NCBI GenBank assembly: GCA_037576215.1 | Contig: JBANDB010000012.1 | Coordinates: 434,001-498,000, forward strand | DNA length: 64,000 bases | DNA from: Armillaria gallica | Taxonomy: Eukaryota > Basidiomycota > Agaricomycetes > Agaricales > Physalacriaceae | Reading direction: 5' to 3' | Part shown: positions 10,011 through 22,030 of the stretch, one piece after another | Position numbering within the stretch: the stretch's first letter is position 1 | Layout of the letters: every line of letters starts with the position of its first letter | Made by a program: the position numbers and the translations under genes | The notes under the pieces: generated by a model | Database searches by the model: none | Seen by the model: only the letters and a program-made list of their open reading frames with translations | Told to the model about the DNA's origin: nothing

Positions 10011-13000
10011 ATGTCGACTACATCAAGCATGGATAGGACTCGAACGAAAATAAAAGAATCCTTCAAGCTGAAGAATGTCATCGTGTCCATCCGAAGCATC
10101 GAACTGACCTTCTACCGCATTCATTTTACGGCCTTCGTCTTCATTCCGCTCATGTTCTCAGGAATCTTTTACATTTGCAATGGCAAGTTCCATATCAGCT
10201 ACCTAGATTCACTCTTTCTATGCTACTCCGCAATGTCGTTGACTGGGCTATCGACGGTGAACTTGTCGACGCTGACCATGTGGCAGCAGGTCATGCTCTA
10301 CTTGCTGATGATAATGGTGAGTGAGTACATCGATGTGTAGCAATCACATTCTGATAGACACAGGGAGATATCACGACGGTATCGTGGATTATGGTGCTTG
10401 TGCGAAAGTGAGCGAGCACTCCTCCCATACTATTTACCTGACACCATTGCAGACACTATTTCCGAACACACTGCGAAAATCTCCCCGACCGGTTGGATAT
10501 TATCTCTGCACGCAAGACTTTACTTGCATCCATTTCTTCTCCCATTGCCGCCTTTAGGCCTCACGATGTTATTCCGGCAACCGGTAAATGCGCTCCGCAG
10601 CTTGATTTCTATCAACACAAGTCGGTGGCGACCACATCCCCAGCAACCAACACCAATGAGACGGGACAGACTTTCGTGAACAGCGAGGAGGGCGATGGTG
10701 ATAACGCGGTTTCCGATGTTCATACATTGAGCTCGTCACCCCGTGCAACCACTCTGCACCTTTCGCCCGTCCAGAGTCTCACTCCGGCCCGGCCAGCCGT
10801 CGACCCTGACCTCACAACTTCAATGACGCCATCTATGCATGAGCAAAGGACGAGCGCTGTCCGTGCTAGTGTCCCACTCACGGCAAGATGCATGACAGTG
10901 TTAACCGACCGGGATACATCTCGAGATCTGCATGGATTATGGAGCAACGTGCCCGGATCCATTCAGCTCTCCAAGCAACTGTTCAAGCGCTCGTTTACAG
11001 GTGTATATCGGAAGGTCCAACGCAAGATGACTATGTCGTACAAGTCTACTTCGGAGGCTAGCAGGTCCAAATGGCTTAATTTTGAGCTAGACGTGGGGCG
11101 GAATTCAAACTTTTATACAGAGACGTTGACAAACGGACAGCTGGAGATCATTGGAGGTGCTGAGTATCGGGCGTTGAGGGTTCTCAGTTATCTTATCCCC
11201 ACGGTACGCGCATCGGCCCACATCAGAGGAGCTTTTTTGACCTCCATCTAGTACTTCGTGGTAACCCAGATTATCACTTATCTCATATTTGCGCCCTGGT
11301 TATCGATTTCTTCGAGGTATGATAATGTGTTTGAGGCTCAGCCCCGTCTCGTCAAGAAGCCATGGTATGGAAACGTGCGTAAATTACACTCGGTCTTCAT
11401 GAGAATCTTTCTAGGTTCTCGCTCTTCCAAGTTATGGCCGCCTACACCGGGGGTGGTCTATCCTTAGTTGATGTGTGAGTCGATCCATGTACGTGCATGC
11501 CTTGTGAGTTGACTATGCATTTTCAGAGGGATGCTGCCTTTCCAGACCGCATATCTCCTCGTCTGTGAGCTTTCCACTTCTTTGCAATTGCTTACTCTTA
11601 TGAGAAACGAGAATATACAGTTTCCTTAATGTTCCTCATCTTAGCAGGCAATCATGCCCTGGTGCGTTCACATACATTTGCTGATGATTATTGCGCTGAC
11701 TCCCAGCATGTTATTCAGCCTATAATGTGAGTTCCGGAACTTGAAAACTTGACTTGTTGGCGATTCCTTACATATTTTCTGCAAGTATGCGACTCATAAT
11801 GCAAGTATTTATGCTATTTATTCACCGACACTGAACAAAAGGTCTTCCAGATGGATATGTTTCAAATTTACCGAACCAGAGTCAGATCTAGATAAAGCAT
11901 TAGACTTCCTTCTTCATCATCCTCGACGGTAAACCGATCTTCATTAGTATAATTATGCGTAGCTTACGTTGATGACAGGTGCTATATCTACCTGTATGAA
12001 CGCGCTTCTTGGTGCTCAAGCAGGAAACTTCCTCCTAATATCTCTATGTAGGTTTCCCAGTCATCAAACTTGGTACTTGTTGGTCGTTCTGCTCTTGCTA
12101 AGGTCACTCGTTTCTCTATATCACATGCAAGTTCTATTTACTGATGCTCCTTTCATGATAGTTCGGTGGAATGGGTTGCGTTCGAGGCGTTGAGTATGAT
12201 CGGTCCGGTTTCATGCTTCCATTCCCTTGTTCTGATATCCGCTCAGATACCGGATTGGAGTTTTATGATGCTATGCCGACTGGGGCTAAGATCGTATCGG
12301 GCTTGTTCCAAGGACTGGCTGCGCGTGCATCAGGATTTTCGATGGTCCCTTTAGCATTAGTTGCCCCTGCCCTTCAGTACGTTTCGGCTGTAATTTCTGG
12401 CTCACTTTCTGATTTGGACGTCCCGTAGGTTCTTGTATATGGTAATGATGTACATTGCGGTATGGTTTTCTATCTTGTTCTACCTGTTCTGCTTATCTAA
12501 TTATGTTTTAGGTGTATCCTGTAAGACTCCCGTCCGGTATTGATGCTGTAGATCCTGATTTTTCCCTCTAGGTCGCAATGAGTATTCGTTCGACCAATAC
12601 GTAGGTGTTAGTATATCTCAAGGAGTGTGCTTCTAATTTCACGACATTAGATATGAAGAAGGATCGCTCGGTGTATTCAAAGCCCCGCAGGAAGAATTTG
12701 AACACAATGACAAGGAACTTGGGTATTTCAAGGACAGGGAGCCCCGCCAGCGCGTGACGAGATATTTAGGGTGGCACTTGCGCAGACAAATGTCCGACGG
12801 TGAGTCTACTCCTAGGTCTGACGTTGTAGAGGGATATCTCATTGGTATGCAAAGATATCTGGTGGATGTTCTGGGGTGTTCTTCTTGTCACCATTATCGA
12901 GCGAGGAAACATTATGGATGATAATAAGAAGTGGTTTGATTTGTTCAGAGTGCTTTTCGAGCTGGTCTCTGCATTCAGTGGAATCGGGCTGAGTCTCGGA

Positions 13001-13337
13001 CTTCCTTCAGTATGTTTTTGTCATCATTCTCGATTGCGATGCGATGTTGATATTGGATACAGGATAATATGTCATTCGTTGGTGCAATGAGACCGCTGTC
13101 GAAGCTGGTCATTATTGTGGTGATGTACATCTCTCCATTGCGTGTTTTGAATGGAAGTCACTAATAATTTTTGCTGCTAGGGTACGCGGACGACATCGTG
13201 GTCTGCCTGTGGCTATTGACCGGGCGGTAAAGCTTCCCCATGAGCTCGTGACAAAAGGTAGGAATTTGGGGAAGGAGGCGGTTAATAGCTTGGAACCAGT
13301 GGAAATGATAACCGTTGCCCCTCGTCATGTGTTGTAA
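10011..13337 (+). CDS. TRK1: TRK-family high-affinity potassium transporter
   Basis: A plasma-membrane K+ uptake protein of the fungal TRK/TrkH superfamily. The N-terminal membrane part (IHFTAFVFIPLMFSGIFYICN) leads to P-loop 1 (AMSLTGLSTVNLSTLT) and GDITTVSWIMVLVRK. A large hydrophilic loop rich in Ser/Thr follows (about 10.5-11.05 kb), as in yeast Trk1. Then GGAEYRALRVLSYLIPT, P-loop 2 (AAYTGGGLSLVD), LPFQTAYLLVFSLMFLILAGNHAL, P-loop 3 (LAARASGFSMVPLAL) and P-loop 4 (VSAFSGIGLSLGLP) complete four M-P-M units, each with its filter Gly. The C-terminus ends PVEMITVAPRHVL. About a dozen introns of 45-60 nt all splice in frame. P-loop 2 lacks the usual Phe-Asn-Asn before Gly. The start at 10011 is preferred over the in-frame Met at 9945 because it begins a normal charged N-terminus. 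Confidence 0.85.
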
Positions 13338-15278
13338 ATTTTTGGATACCCTGATTTCTGTTTCTTTGCGCTGGAGCTGCATATAGATGTATATAATTTA
13401 GCGACCCATTAATATGTTACTACTTACCTACTTCTTACAGAAACTTTCGTAATTATGTGGAATTCCCCGTCATCTGGTCTCGCTTACGCGTCATAATCTG
13501 TAGGCTGGTGAACAAATCCGTTCACCAAAGGAATGTCTCGTCTTGCATTGACTAATCGTCAGTTTTGCTGAAAGGGTACAGAGCCAATTCGTACGCCTCC
13601 GAGTGCCTCGCCTGGGTACACCTCAATGTCTCTCTGATGTCATTTCTTTTACGATGTAAGTGTGCCTTGGTCGATGGGACACGTTTTGTCACAATTGAAA
13701 TCGTTCTGAAAGTTGCAGCCTCTGCTTGGATTGATAAATATGTTTAGAATAATAATGAATATTTGACCACCGGCGATATTGATCTCTGCTCTGTTCCGGT
13801 CCTTGTAGATTGGTACAAAAAAATGGAAGTGTGATACAGAGGGGCGTAGTCCCTTATTGCATGAATCTCCATATGAATAATCGTTCTGGTGATTTGCGGT
13901 CTCGTATTTAGGATAACCACGAAATAAGCAAACGAGCTCACCGTTTCGGGAGAGGCATGTTGTGTCATACCTGCGAAGGAGAATATAGTTCCCAGAAGTC
14001 CTCGTTTGGAGGCTATAAAATATGATTTGATTCAGCACGGGATAAGGTGTGGCCCCCGCGAATGATTACAGCATTATTACCGTTACTAACGTCTACGGAA
14101 ATCAAATCAGCTTCATGCGAAGACCGCAATACGTAGGAAAGACTCACGCGCATGTTTACATTTGTATACCGTGACAACGTTGTTCGATTTAGCAAAGCAT
14201 ATTTCATCTGCGCGCCATGGACGTCCATGGACCCAGCTGTTCATCGATAAGAAGGACCCATACACAGGCATCGTAAAGCAAGATTCGATAACACAAAACA
14301 AGGATGACCACAGTATCAAACTGCTCGGTCGATCGACTTCTTAAAAAGACGGCGACGAGGGAGACAGCGAGTCATCCGGATACCGCACTTCGCAGCAGCT
14401 CTTCGGACTTGTAGGAGTCATCTGTTATGAGTGCAGTTTCACCACCACCGCCTAGCTGGTCTTCTATCATCGCGATGAAGATGGAGATCAGTGAGTTACT
14501 GCGCCTAATCGAGCTGAGAAGCGGACTGTTGAGCTTAGCGGCTTCGCTTAGGGGAGTGTTCAGCAGGTGATAGGTCTGCTGAAGGGATCATAGCAGCCAC
14601 AGAGAATCTGGGTATCAGAGACGTCCGTAAGATCCAAGTTCGATAGTCCGGTGATATCGGTTCGGTCGGCAGTTTCGGCGAATTGCGCAGATGTAAATGA
14701 AGCGTACCGGATCATGCTTGTAAGTGAACGCCACGACTGGGAGCCTTTTCACAGGGGCTGTATGATCAGGCCACTCGGGAGACTAGAGTATAAAAGAAGA
14801 CGGGGAATGCCGAATATTCGCGAAAATCAGACGCCGAGTGATCAGTGTGATACACAAGCCTTACGTCGAGTATTGACAGCAGTAACTAATGAAGTCCGGA
14901 CATCGAATTGATTGATAATGGGCAGGCAGCGCAGAGCATCGTTACTCAACCTAGAACATGGTGAGAAAAAAGCATAGTTCTTTTGGAGCTGTAGCCTACA
15001 CTGCGATTTGGAGACGATAAGCACAGCGAACAGAGGCCTCTCAAGTTAAAGGTAGTAAGCACCGTTTCTGACCTGCAGGAACTGAGCAGGAACGATGTGA
15101 AGTACTCACCAAGATTGTATCAAGCAAGTACCGAAGTCTAAGAGAACGTGTGGCAAAATCGAAGAAGCCGCATGGTGGTCGATTTCAAAGGCAGAGCAGG
15201 TCACCTCTGACCGGGACAATGGCTAAAGAATGTTGTTGACGTGTTGACTTGCTTGCTACGGAGAAAACACGCCTGTAC
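13338..15278. other. intergenic, no gene recognised
   Basis: Several ORFs of 60-130 codons (for example 13649-14038 and 14113-14319, minus; 14651-14911, plus). None has a domain, codon regularity or splicing I can support. Confidence 0.45.
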
Positions 15279-15357
15279 GGCGCTATGGTGTAGTGGCAGC
15301 ACATTGGATTTTGATCATCTTATTCCAACAACCCAGGTTCGAACCCTGGTAGTGCAC
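15279..15357 (+). tRNA. tRNA-Gln (anticodon TTG) with a short intron
   Basis: A cloverleaf can be drawn: acceptor stem GGCGCTA against TAGTGCA (first pair mismatched), D arm around GTAGTGGCAG, anticodon stem TTGGA/TCCAA, and a T arm with the full B box GGTTCGAACCC. The anticodon loop reads TTTTGA, then about 8 extra bases (TCATCTTA), then T. That is the canonical 37/38 position for a nuclear tRNA intron. The anticodon is TTG, decoding CAA. Confidence 0.85.
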
Positions 15358-17264
15358 CTTAACAACGGAGGATCGCGCCTGGGTGAGCTTTTTGCATGTC
15401 GCGTCCACGTCTCCTTTCCATTAAACGGCCCCTGTAAGATGTCACGTAAGCTCAGTTCATGCCCAAAGTATAAATGCCACATGGCTTGTCATTCTATTAC
15501 AAATGTTTCCTAGTTTCCGTCAAACGATTCCAGAAATCTCTTCACAAAGACGCGACATGCAAAAAGCTCACCCAGGCGCGATCCCCCGTTGTTAAGGTGG
15601 AATTAAAGGGTTCCCCAGTCTCTGTGATCATAAGTGTCGGTAATGGTTCCCCAAGCAATATGAATGAACGCACGGTCAGGTTGGCACAGATTGCAAAATG
15701 TTTGCCAGGCAACTCTAGGCTTTCTAGTACGTCGTCGACGGCTGGGGGGAATGACGTAGGGAGTATCCGTCTTCGTAAAATATTTCCAGCAAGGGTTGAC
15801 CATTTTGAGGGAGGAAAATGAAGGTCATTGCAGCAGTAGCGACTGACTTGCGTCAGAATCAAGGTGTGAAGGGCGTGATAGTATCACAACGGAAGCAGAA
15901 AGGCATGCCAATGTGACGCAGTGGTGGTGGCGATTGGTCTCTCGTTCGAGTCCGGCAGTTGGAACAACAGGCTCATTTTAGTTGTCGCGTGGGAAAAGTT
16001 TTTCTATTCTTCTAATTCGGGACTCGGGAGTGGCAGTTGTTCGTATATGTGTTTTTTGTCCCTCTGGCCAACCGGTCGGTGGCCCTTGCCCCCCCCACCC
16101 CCACCCCTTTTGCCGGGAGCATGGTCCATGGATTCTGAAATCAGGACCTCTGTCGTCCGAGTCTCCGACCCATGCCTTCAAGTTAACCCTTTACAGCGAT
16201 AAGCTTCGTTGCGTTAATTAAAGTATTCCGCCGTGCGGTGCTGAGCAAATGTGTAAACCCCAGAACCCTTAAGTTTCTGCTGAACAAATATGAGTTGATG
16301 GATGGAAGTTCCGGTCGCTTGAGCACAAACTTGATGCGGAGAAGTTCATGCGCCAATGATATGCACAAGTATAGCGGTAAAGAACTACTAGGGTTCATAG
16401 AGTGATACTACAAATAAGGCCTACTAAGTGTATGGCGGTCTTCGCTCCACTAGGTGATTGAGGTATTGGTATTGGTATTGGTACCGGCACAAGGTCCCAA
16501 TAAGGAACGGCCGGGTCCAGGTATTTCGGCAGTTTGACCCTTAGAATTTATCAAAACCTTGCTGAGCCTCGGATTTCCCTGTCGGTGCAATGGCGATGGA
16601 TGCATTATAATTTTTTTATGCTGACAGAAACCAAAACTATGGCGGTTTGAATCTATAAATTCCTGTTCCCCAGCACGGAAATCATAGCCAGCATAGGTAA
16701 CCGAGCGCACTAGTCGACGCCAGTTCCGCCCGTATCTAGTAAAAGATAAGCAAGGTGAAAGGGCACTCCCACAAGTGAGGAAGCGAGTATAACCAGCGTA
16801 AGAGCACTATGGATTCATGGCGCCCGATGAAGATCATGCGATTGCGAGGCGCAAATGGTGGTGGGTAAAAAGAGAAAAAGATCTCCAGGAGCTTTGTCGT
16901 CGTTGTCGCTCAGCAAAACAACTGTTCTACACAGTTACGCGCCCTACGGCGATCACTAGCACCACCGGCGTGAGAAAATGAACAGCACGAAAGATCTTCC
17001 ACGTTTTCTAAGGGACTCGGATGTAGGAAAGCAGTAAGTGTTCTCTCTCTCCTTGGAGTGTTGAGAGTACCACGTGGCTCGCGCCGATCGCGAAATTGAT
17101 TTTCAGGTTACGTCATATCTACAGAAGTCCGGAATGTCCCTCAAGCAACCTTGAGTCACCTTAGTTCTATGTGTCAGGTTTCGCGGGCGTGAAGACTCGT
17201 CCACAACAAGAATAAGAAACGGAAAGACAAGATTATCCTACACTGACAATAAGTATCTTCGACA
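15358..17264. other. intergenic between two tRNA genes
   Basis: Holds a C-rich tract near 16089-16107 and a short ATTGGT tandem repeat near 16463-16483. No gene recognised. Confidence 0.45.
16463..16483. repeat. ATTGGT microsatellite
   Basis: About three and a half tandem copies of a 6-base unit in non-coding sequence. Confidence 0.7.
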
Positions 17265-17342
17265 AGCAGCATGGCGCAGTGGTAGCGCGCGGGGCCCATA
17301 GAGGTCACCCCGAGGTCACTTGATCGAAACAAGTTGCTGCTA
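17265..17342 (+). tRNA. initiator tRNA-Met (anticodon CAT) with a small intron
   Basis: The acceptor stem AGCAGCA/TGCTGCT pairs perfectly and gives the A1:T72 pair of eukaryotic initiators. The D arm is GCGC-AGTGGTA-GCGC. The anticodon stem CGGGG/CCCCG frames CCCATA, six extra bases (GAGGTC) and A, so an intron of about 6 nt sits at the usual place. The T loop is ATCGAAA rather than TTCGAAT, with A54, a hallmark of initiator tRNA. Confidence 0.88.
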
Positions 17343-17798
17343 TAGCATCTTTTGTTTCAGTCAACGGAGTACTTGCTACTCACTAGTAACTGGGCCCTGG
17401 GGTAACGAGGTTTCAACTTTTCGTTTCCGTTCAACTTTCAAATCGCTATTATTCAACGCTGATTCTGAACCATTCAAGAATTGTACCTCAGGTTACTTGG
17501 ACACGCGTCGCGAACTGCAACACTCGAACTTGCATTCCCCAAGGTTCGCCATTTAACTGCGTATTTACTGCACGGAACATCAATAGGTTATTTAATTTAA
17601 GCGTCCAAAATAGATAGAAAATCTTCCAAAAAATATACCCCTGCATGGCTGTTAATCGTGAACTTTGAGGTTCGAACTCACAGTCCCGAAGACACACTTG
17701 CCCATTCTGCCAGTCAGTCGTTACTCTCGGGTAACTGGTAAACTGTGAACTGTAAGTCCTATTATGTTCTACATCTAGGATACAAAATAACAATGCAA
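17343..17798. other. spacer before cystathionine gamma-lyase
   Basis: Includes, on the minus strand near 17640-17720, a sequence with a tRNA-like B box but no complete cloverleaf. Also serves as 3' flank of the lyase gene. Confidence 0.35.
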
Positions 17799-19203
17799 TT
17801 ACTGACTCCTCTCTAATGCCTTAACGACATCCGTGATGAGATCATCCCCGTCTTCAATACCAACACTCAGCCGTATCAGACCGCCCGATATCCCGAGCTT
17901 CTGGCGCTGCTCCTCCGGTAGTCCGGAATGCGTCATCCCAGCCGGATGCTCCGCCAAACTCTCAACACCGCCCAAACTCTCGGCCAACGTGAACAGCCTC
18001 AGCTGCTCCAAGAACCGGCCCGCCCCGGGGTAACCGCCACGAATCCGAACTGATATCATCCCTCCGTATGGGAAATCAAACGTATCTGCCGAGGTATCTG
18101 TCGTCCGACTGATCCACTTCTTCGCGTGAGCACTAACACCTCTCCACGCGACTGCATTTCGCTTGTGGGTAGCCAAACCAGGGTATATCACTTCCTCTAC
18201 CTCCGGCCGCTGCTGAAGCACCTTCGCCAACGCCAGGGCATTCTCGCCGTGTGCGCGCATCCTCACGCCTAACGTCTTCGCGCCCCTCTGGGCCAACCAA
18301 CTGTCGTACGCACTCGGGACAGCGCCCATGGCGTTTTGGAGGAATCGTAGCCGTTCGATGAGCTGGGTATGATGGGGAGGTACGATGACGGCGCCCATGA
18401 CAACATCTGAGTGACCGTTGATATACTTGGTCAATGAATGAAGAACGATGTCGGCTCCAAGAATGAGGGGGGATGAGTAGAAGGGGGAAAGGAAGGTATT
18501 GTCGACAAGAACGAGAGGTTTTGAAGGATGTCGTCGTGCGATGGATACTATCGCTGGTATATCTACCACACGCAATGTGGGATTTGTTGGTGTCTCGATC
18601 CAAATTAACTGCAGTCACAGGTTAAAATGTTTCGATGGAGAAATAAAGGGCTGAACATACCTTGGTATCATCTCTTATCGCGCTGTAAATCTCCTCCTCA
18701 GCGGCCTCCTCCAAATCGACAAATGTCGTCTCAACGCCTTGCAGCTCTCCCGCGACACGCTTCAGGTATCTCCAAGTTCCGCCGTAAACGTCGTTCACGC
18801 TGAGAACGTGTCCTCCCCTGCCTATCATTGCAAGTACTGCACCAGTCGCAGCACTTCCGCTGCCAAAAGTGAGGGCCGAGCCTCCCCCAGCCTCTAAGCT
18901 CGCCAAGAGCTTTTCTAACGCATCGCGATTGGGATTTCCAGATCGGCTGTACTCGTACCCCTTGTGGACTCCGACAGAGGACTGGGCGAATGTCGTAGAT
19001 AGGGATATAGGAGGGATAACAGCACCAGTGACGGGATCTGGTTCGGAGCCGACGTGGATAGCGAGGGTGCTGAATCCGTCAGACTTTAACGAGGATTTCG
19101 AGGCTGCGTAGCCGTTCAACTCCTGGTGACCATTGCTGTACCCGTTCGTGTGCGTAGCGTGTGCGCTGCCGTTCGCGTGATGAGAATCCATTCCAACGGT
19201 CAT
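17799..19203 (-). CDS. CYS3: cystathionine gamma-lyase
   Basis: A PLP enzyme of the Cys/Met metabolism family that cleaves cystathionine to cysteine, 2-oxobutanoate and ammonia in the cytosol (transsulfuration). Two exons around a 52-nt intron (18609-18660) give about 450 residues. Motifs: GFSTLAIHVGSEPDP and YEYSRSGNPNRDALE near the N-terminus, GSGSAATGAVL (cofactor phosphate region), IETPTNPTLRVVDI and DNTFLSPF, SLTKYINGHSDVVMGA (the Lys forms the Schiff base), and ESLAEHPAGMTHSGLP near the C-terminus. The first 45 or so residues are a low-complexity His/Asn/Gly extension that yeast Cys3 lacks. The start is the first ATG; upstream in-frame codons begin only with TTG. Cystathionine beta-lyase or gamma-synthase are less likely alternatives. 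Two Gcn4-type sites lie about 0.1 kb upstream. Confidence 0.85.
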
Positions 19204-19313
19204 GTTGATAGTGGTAGTGGTGGTCGGTCTCGTAGTGTCTTGCAAATAAGAGATTCATCGCTTTTCCTTTTATTGTCAGCGTTGGGGGGGATTCGCAATA
19301 ATTCGTCATCTGC

Positions 19314-19333
19314 TGACTCAGCCAGATGACTCA
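19314..19333 (-). promoter_or_regulatory. paired Gcn4/CPC1-type sites upstream of cystathionine gamma-lyase
   Basis: Two exact TGACTCA heptamers at 19314-19320 and 19327-19333, 13 nt apart start to start, 111-130 nt upstream of the lyase ATG. TGA(C/G)TCA is the binding site of the bZIP regulator Gcn4/CPC1/CpcA, which switches on amino-acid biosynthetic genes under starvation. Confidence 0.65.
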
Positions 19334-22030
19334 AGTTCCTTCAGGGTTCGTCATCGCCGACAGGTATTGCGAGAGTGGCGAAGTGTCGGCAGGGCTTGGT
19401 AATATAAGATAGCATCTGGAATGATTCTGGGCAACATAAATGAATGAGAAGGAATCAAGACTGATGAAAGTTTATACTGACATTTGTGATCTAAGGTTAG
19501 GGTTTGTGAAATCCGGGCGGAACATGTCATGTTAGACGATGACCGAGCGTCCTGGGCATCGCGGTCATGAACATATCCGATGGTCCGTCAAGAGGTTCAA
19601 GAATTGATCACGTCGCCAGGACAGAAATACTGTAAAACATTAGCTAGGAAATAAGGCCAACAGTATTACCTACCAGGAAGCTGGGCGTCAGAATCTGTAC
19701 ATCTTCTAGCTGGAGCCAAAACTGGAGGTAGAGCGTCAAAATTCGGGGGAATTCTGGTAAATGAAGATATTGTGCTGGATTGGCGACATTCAGTCTTTGG
19801 GAACTTGAAGAAAGATTCCGGTTCTAAGTTGGGTCTGTCCGATAATGTGGCGAGTACCTCCTTCGTCCAGACATACGCGACGAAGAGGCAGCTTTTCTAA
19901 GAGTAACAATTTAACCGTGCTTTTGGACGCATTCCAAGATAAGGACGGGGGAAAAGGTGGTATTCATTGAAAACGATGGGGGAAGGAAGCAATGTGCGAC
20001 ATCAAGTTTTGAAACTCAGCCAGTTCGGCATCAAGCGGCATCGGCATTCCGTTCCGACTGAATCATACCGGCCCGTGATGAGTTCCCAACCTACGAAGTC
20101 GGGGCAGGGGCAGGGCAGGGCAGCGAAGTCGACTCATGAGTCACAACATTGTCCAATTAAATTGTTTACTATCAACTAGCTCGACGCAGAAGGAAAGGCT
20201 GTGGTCTTGGGAATATCTCACTTCAGGAGGAGTCGACTAGTGGTACCGTAGCCTCAGGTAGGTCATGGGTGTTAGTTTCCTGCTTCGAAGCCCACGCACA
20301 ATACTGACCACGAGATCTGATTATATCCCAGCAGCTATAACTACAAATATGGAACGTTGAGCTTTGTCCAAGCTTTCACGAACTATATATAAACTCCAGA
20401 TAGCAGTGACCAGTCGAAGAAGCCACATAAGTAGTTGTACCAACAAGTAGCGGCGAGTGTGACTGCTTGAAGATGAAGTCATGCTTCCATGAAGGTGCAT
20501 CTAATTTTGCCTTATCTCCCGCTGGGTTTCTAATCAACGGCGCAGTATCATCTATCGCTTCTCAGACCCGAAATTAAACATTAATTCCTCCTGCGAAATA
20601 CAAACGCGAGAAGGTGGATGGAATTAGCCCTCTAATTTCATCTTAACTTTACCTCGAAGGCCAGTAACCATGATTTCCAAGCAAAGTCTCATTCCAAGCT
20701 TCATATCAGTCGAGTCAATATTTATGACCTCTCTATGATCAAACTTTGGTGCTATGCCCTTATCTTGGATGCGTTTCAGATCCTGGGATAGCATCGTCGA
20801 ATTCACCATCGAGTGATCACTACTCGACGTCATCAACTATCACGGTTCAGGGCGGCCGTCATCAACGAAGGTGTATCTTTAAGGTTTACGTTCTACCTAC
20901 CTATAACGGACGCAGTTGAACATTTCCTCGGGCTCATTGTTGCAAAACAGGTACTTTCTCCTCCATTAACACGACTACGGGTTCTTTCCCCCTTGGCCTG
21001 ACTCGCTGTCAGTGAGGCTCTGAATGGGATTGCGAGCGGAGGCGGATGAGAACGTAGGAACTTACTTCACTTATGGAGTCGAACCTTCACGAGAGGCAGT
21101 GGACTCTGTAGCAGACGCCTGGGGGAAACAAGTCACCGTCTTGGTCAGACATTAGTCCCGGGTTGGATTTCTACAGACAAGAGAAATCACTTCGAATTCT
21201 GGGGTTCGGGACCTCGGTTGCTTTCACGGTACAACACTCACCCTCGAATACTAACTGCACTGTGTCATTCCCCTCGTATTCCCGAAGTTCCTACTACACA
21301 TCAAGCACCGCCTGCTTTGCTGATTCAGTCAAGGCGTACGAAGAACAGCCATATTGGAATTTACGCCAAAGTCACTCGGACATACTGCGAGAGACATCTC
21401 AATAGAAAATTATTGACATTGAACAGTCGTATTATCCCCCACTGGGAATCGGAATGAACAGACTGTGAAAGCGTCAGGATTGGGCGGGCATCAAAGTTGG
21501 ATGGTTCTTGAACCCGCCAAACGTCAAAGAATTTATTCCGGAATATGAAAAAATTAATGCACGGTGGACTTCCACCGTGACTGCTCGGTATCTATGGCAA
21601 CAGTCATGTCTTGGGTATCGTTGACTAATGCACTGCTCACGACGGTCGAGCAAACCCGCGTTTCTGGTGCGAGGGGTCAATACCAATACCTGAAATGCAT
21701 ACTGATCTAGTCACACGCATATCTAGATGCTCAAGTCGGTCCCATGATGATACAACAGAGCAGCACTCGACCACCCCAACTAGATGAACCAGGAACTCGG
21801 TCGAAGTAGCTGCTTTCCGAAAGGAAAATATTGATACATGATGAAACAGCGTCAAAGGACGAGGTATATGGGCCTACTGCGTATGTTACAATGACTGCGG
21901 AAAATAATCCGGCAGAATAGGGCGCTCAAGATGGCAAAGTAAGTAAGCGAGAGCGCCTCAAAAGTACTCCGAACAAAAAGGAATGAAAGGTAAGTACAGT
22001 GATTTTAACATCCTAGATTGGTCTAGTGGC
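19334..22030. other. intergenic, no gene recognised
   Basis: Contains a GGGGCA/GGGCA tandem tract at 20101-20123, a GACTCATGAGTC palindrome at about 20132-20143, and a degenerate tRNA-like stretch near 20230-20300. Short ORFs only. Confidence 0.45.
20101..20123. repeat. GGGGCA-type tandem tract
   Basis: Four imperfect copies of a 5-6 base G-rich unit. Confidence 0.6.

Noticed and set aside
15915..15970. tRNA-like CGCAGTGGTGG ... GTTCGAGTCC
   Set aside because: A and B box-like pieces are too close and there is no anticodon arm or acceptor pairing.
17636..17720. Possible tRNA on the minus strand (GAGTTCGAACCTC T arm)
   Set aside because: No acceptor stem can be paired and the T stem has a mismatch; at best a tRNA pseudogene.
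20220..20300. tRNA-like stretch with TGCTTCGAAGCCC
   Set aside because: The box match is imperfect and no cloverleaf could be drawn.
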